Shown here: piece by piece, positions 62,106 to 64,000 of the stretch
Layout: each line of letters begins with the position of its first letter
Numbering within the stretch: the stretch's first letter is position 1
Source: Mycolicibacterium sarraceniae
Lineage (GTDB): Bacteria > Actinomycetota > Actinomycetes > Mycobacteriales > Mycobacteriaceae
Length of the DNA stretch: 64,000 nucleotides
Assembly: GCF_010731875.1 (NCBI RefSeq)
Contig: NZ_AP022595.1
Location: forward strand, 3,906,001 to 3,970,000
Reading direction: 5' to 3'
Notes under the pieces: model-generated
What the model was told of the DNA's origin: nothing
The model's input: the letters and a program-made list of their open reading frames with translations, nothing else
Database searches by the model: none
Made by a program: the position numbers and the translations under genes

Positions 62106-63304
62106 CCGAAGATTCTGACGACTCGGCTCGCATTGCGACGATGCCGTGCCGGGCCTGCCGCCATGACGTTCCCGCGGGCAGGTTCTGTGCCCGCTGCGGC
62201 GCACGGCTGTCCCTGGCTCCCGGCGATCGCCCCGGACTGCTGCGCGTCAGCGCCTATGCCGCCGGGCCGAGCGAAAACGTGCTGCAGCCCGCCATTGTCA
62301 GTACGTTGTTCCCGCACCTGCCGCTGCGATCCCGGCGCGCGTTCCGGCTCAGCCTGTTCCTGGTCTTGGCTGTGCTGATCGCCTTCTGCGTGCTGCAGTG
62401 GTACGTGCCGATGGTGGCCCTGGCCATCTTCGCGCCGCCGGTCCTGGTCGCGATCTACCTTGTCGAATCTCGGGTGCTGGCCGATCTTCCGGTGTGGGTC
62501 TGGGCGCTGACCATAGGACTCGGTATCGCCGTCGCGGTGGGCTGGGTCACCCTGACCGATGCCATCGTGCAGGAGACGTTCAGCCTTGGGCTGGGCAGCC
62601 AAGTCCCGACCACGCGCCTGGTCTTCGATGCGGTGGTGATCCCGTTCGGGGCCTTGCTGGCGTTGCAGCTGCCCGCGATAATCGTCCGCCTGGCCCGAGC
62701 TCCCGTCCGAGAATCACTGCACGGCTTTGCCATTGGCCTGGTTGGAGCCACCGCATTCACGCTCGCGACGGACGTGGCGAGGATGATCCCGCAGCTCGGC
62801 GGTGCTGCGGTCGCGGGGGACCTGCCCATTCCCGAAATGCTGCTGCAGGCGGGGGTCCGGGGTATCACCGAACCGCTGACCGGCTTGTCGCTCAGTGGTC
62901 TTGTGGGCGCGGGCCTGTGGTATGCCAGGCGCGACGGGCACGATCGTCGCGGCGTGCTTGCGGTGGGTGGTCTCGGTGTGGTGGTCGGCGCGGCCACCTA
63001 CGCCTGCGTCGGCCTCGCCGAGGCCTACCGGTTACCGCCGTATCTCCAATTTGTCGTGCACGTGGTGTTCGCGGTGACCGCCGTCGTCTCGTTGCGGGTG
63101 GGCCTGCAACTGATGATGCTGCGGGAGGAACACGCGGTCGTCTATCCGGAGCTGCCGATCCTCTGCATGTGGTGCCAGCACGTGGTACCCGACACCAAGG
63201 TCTGTCCGGCATGCGGCGTTGCCTCCCACTCGGCTTCGCACACGTCACGGGCGGCCCGTCGACGCGACCGGCCGCAACCCCACACCGAGTTGGTGGAGCA
63301 ATGA
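62102..63304 (+). CDS. Multi-pass membrane protein with terminal zinc ribbons
   Basis: A 400-residue protein with an N-terminal CxxC pair of zinc-ribbon type (CRACRHDVPAGRFCARCGAR), about eight to nine membrane helices, and a second cysteine set near the C-terminus (CMWCQHVVPDTKVCPACG). Weak resemblance to PrsW/CPBP-like membrane proteases exists, though I see no clear catalytic signature. It overlaps the sedolisin gene by 4 bp and may process, anchor or export a partner. Confidence 0.75.
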   Translation: MTEDSDDSARIATMPCRACRHDVPAGRFCARCGARLSLAPGDRPGLLRVSAYAAGPSENVLQPAIVSTLFPHLPLRSRRAFRLSLFLVLAVLIAFCVLQWYVPMVALAIFAPPVLVAIYLVESRVLADLPVWVWALTIGLGIAVAVGWVTLTDAIVQETFSLGLGSQVPTTRLVFDAVVIPFGALLALQLPAIIVRLARAPVRESLHGFAIGLVGATAFTLATDVARMIPQLGGAAVAGDLPIPEMLLQAGVRGITEPLTGLSLSGLVGAGLWYARRDGHDRRGVLAVGGLGVVVGAATYACVGLAEAYRLPPYLQFVVHVVFAVTAVVSLRVGLQLMMLREEHAVVYPELPILCMWCQHVVPDTKVCPACGVASHSASHTSRAARRRDRPQPHTELVEQ

Positions 63305-64000
63305 GCGCCCCGGCCGCTGCGCGACCCGTCGAGCTCTTCCCCGGGTACTCAGTACAGTCCGGCTCGTACACCACAGGGCCGCAACGGTTCACGTCGATCA
63401 CCCGAATGCTGCTGACCGTGGTGGTCAGCCTGGCGGTGTTGGTCGGCGGTTCGACCGCGGCATGGTCGGTGGCAGTCGGGCCGACCGTGCGCTACAGCTG
63501 CCCACCGGACTGCGGGCGACCACCGGCCGGCGTGCCGGTGCAGGCCAACCCGCGTTTCGTCTCGGCCGACGGTGAATTCTCGGTCTCTTATCCGGCACCG
63601 GGAACGGCCTACGACGTCAAGCTGGAGGATGACGGCGTGTCAGCAACGTACCTGGGCGGCGACGGGGGAGTGTTGGAGCTCTTCAGCGTTGCGGCCCAAG
63701 GACGTTCGGCCGAGGACGTGATGGACGACCTCCTCAAGGAGAAACAACCCGACGCCACGGTGGCGTACATATTGCCCAACACCACCGTCGGCTATCAACT
63801 CGGCTTCGGTCAGGTCCTGGATGTGTACCCGCAGGGGGGCACGTCGGTGACGCGAACCCGCATCGTTGTGATGGTCGCGGTAAAGAACGATCTTGCGCTC
63901 GTCGGTGCCGCAATCGGCCCGTACCGAAAGTTCACACCCGGTGACGGCCCCGGTGTGCCGTCGGGCGCGAATCTCGAACTCGCGCAGGACCTGGGCAAGT
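63301..64000 (+). CDS. Exported single-helix protein with PsbP-like part, 3' end beyond window
   Basis: The gene runs off the window with 233 residues visible. One membrane helix (LLTVVVSLAVLVGGSTAAW) follows a 40-residue cytoplasmic N-terminus. The extracytoplasmic part starts with a C-x3-C pair (SCPPDCG), then a PsbP/LpqN-like fold (RFVSADGEFSVSYPAPGTAY). ATGA overlap with the zinc-ribbon membrane gene makes it the next gene of the sedolisin operon. Confidence 0.75.
   Translation, partial: MSAPAAARPVELFPGYSVQSGSYTTGPQRFTSITRMLLTVVVSLAVLVGGSTAAWSVAVGPTVRYSCPPDCGRPPAGVPVQANPRFVSADGEFSVSYPAPGTAYDVKLEDDGVSATYLGGDGGVLELFSVAAQGRSAEDVMDDLLKEKQPDATVAYILPNTTVGYQLGFGQVLDVYPQGGTSVTRTRIVVMVAVKNDLALVGAAIGPYRKFTPGDGPGVPSGANLELAQDLGK

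Overview
The window is high-GC actinobacterial DNA and reads as a chromosome segment of a non-tuberculous Mycobacterium/Mycolicibacterium. The taxon call rests on gene content: a furA-katG pair with the mycobacterial promoter core, a DUF4193 zinc-finger protein, a DUF5078 secreted protein, a mycobacterial-type methylenetetrahydrofolate reductase, a PepD-like HtrA protease, an inactive RipD-like NlpC/P60 protein and remnants of F420-linked enzyme families. No PE/PPE genes, insertion sequences, phage genes, CRISPR arrays or rRNA/tRNA genes were seen.

Layout. 0-2.9 kb: end of a FGGY kinase and two FAD oxidoreductases, a GlpK/GlpA/GlpB-like operon. 3.1-9.3 kb: DMT transporter, a large extracytoplasmic GH2 enzyme, a GyrA-segment/GNAT fusion and cinA. 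9.3-15.9 kb: a small gene broken by a 16-bp tandem duplication, hydrolase, amidase, secreted PASTA-like protein, and an AraC regulator divergent from an amidohydrolase. 16-21.2 kb: agmatinase family, degenerate GGDEF protein, methyltransferase, yaaA, modA with a molbindin-type regulator. 21.4-26.2 kb: a decayed zone (cdh, LLM-oxidoreductase and aldo/keto-reductase remnants) around a YeiH-family transporter, a STAS protein and an Mrr-like nuclease. 26.4-29.3 kb: TetR/DUF1214/sulfotransferase operon. 29.4-34.2 kb: thioredoxin/CcdA pair, secreted protein, katG-furA. 34.4-40.2 kb: MTHFR, a MenC-like protein without its catalytic residues, a MOSC operon and glgP. 40.5-46.7 kb: HsaA-like flavoprotein and a PucR-controlled aminotransferase/MMSDH pair. 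46.8-55 kb: membrane protein, RipD-like protein, DUF4193, two thioesterases, a secreted PheC-like enzyme, a broken enoyl-CoA hydratase, and tex. 55-58.5 kb: a fused pair of pseudogenes and a run of small exported proteins. 58.6-64 kb: pepD and an overlapping operon with a sedolisin (S53) protease.

Functional links. The aminotransferase and CoA-acylating semialdehyde dehydrogenase would pass an omega-amino acid (beta-alanine type) to acetyl- or propionyl-CoA, with the divergent PucR protein as likely regulator. FurA and KatG form the peroxide module. The thioredoxin-fold protein and CcdA-like protein form an extracytoplasmic thiol-redox pair. The last 3.8 kb is a translationally coupled set of exported or membrane proteins built around a sedolisin.

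Two themes stand out. First, gene decay: at least six genes carry stops, frameshifts or internal deletions, and several stops sit where the family has tryptophan. Second, several apparently intact genes keep a family's fold but lack its catalytic residues (MenC-like, RipD-like and GGDEF proteins), which suggests binding or regulatory roles.
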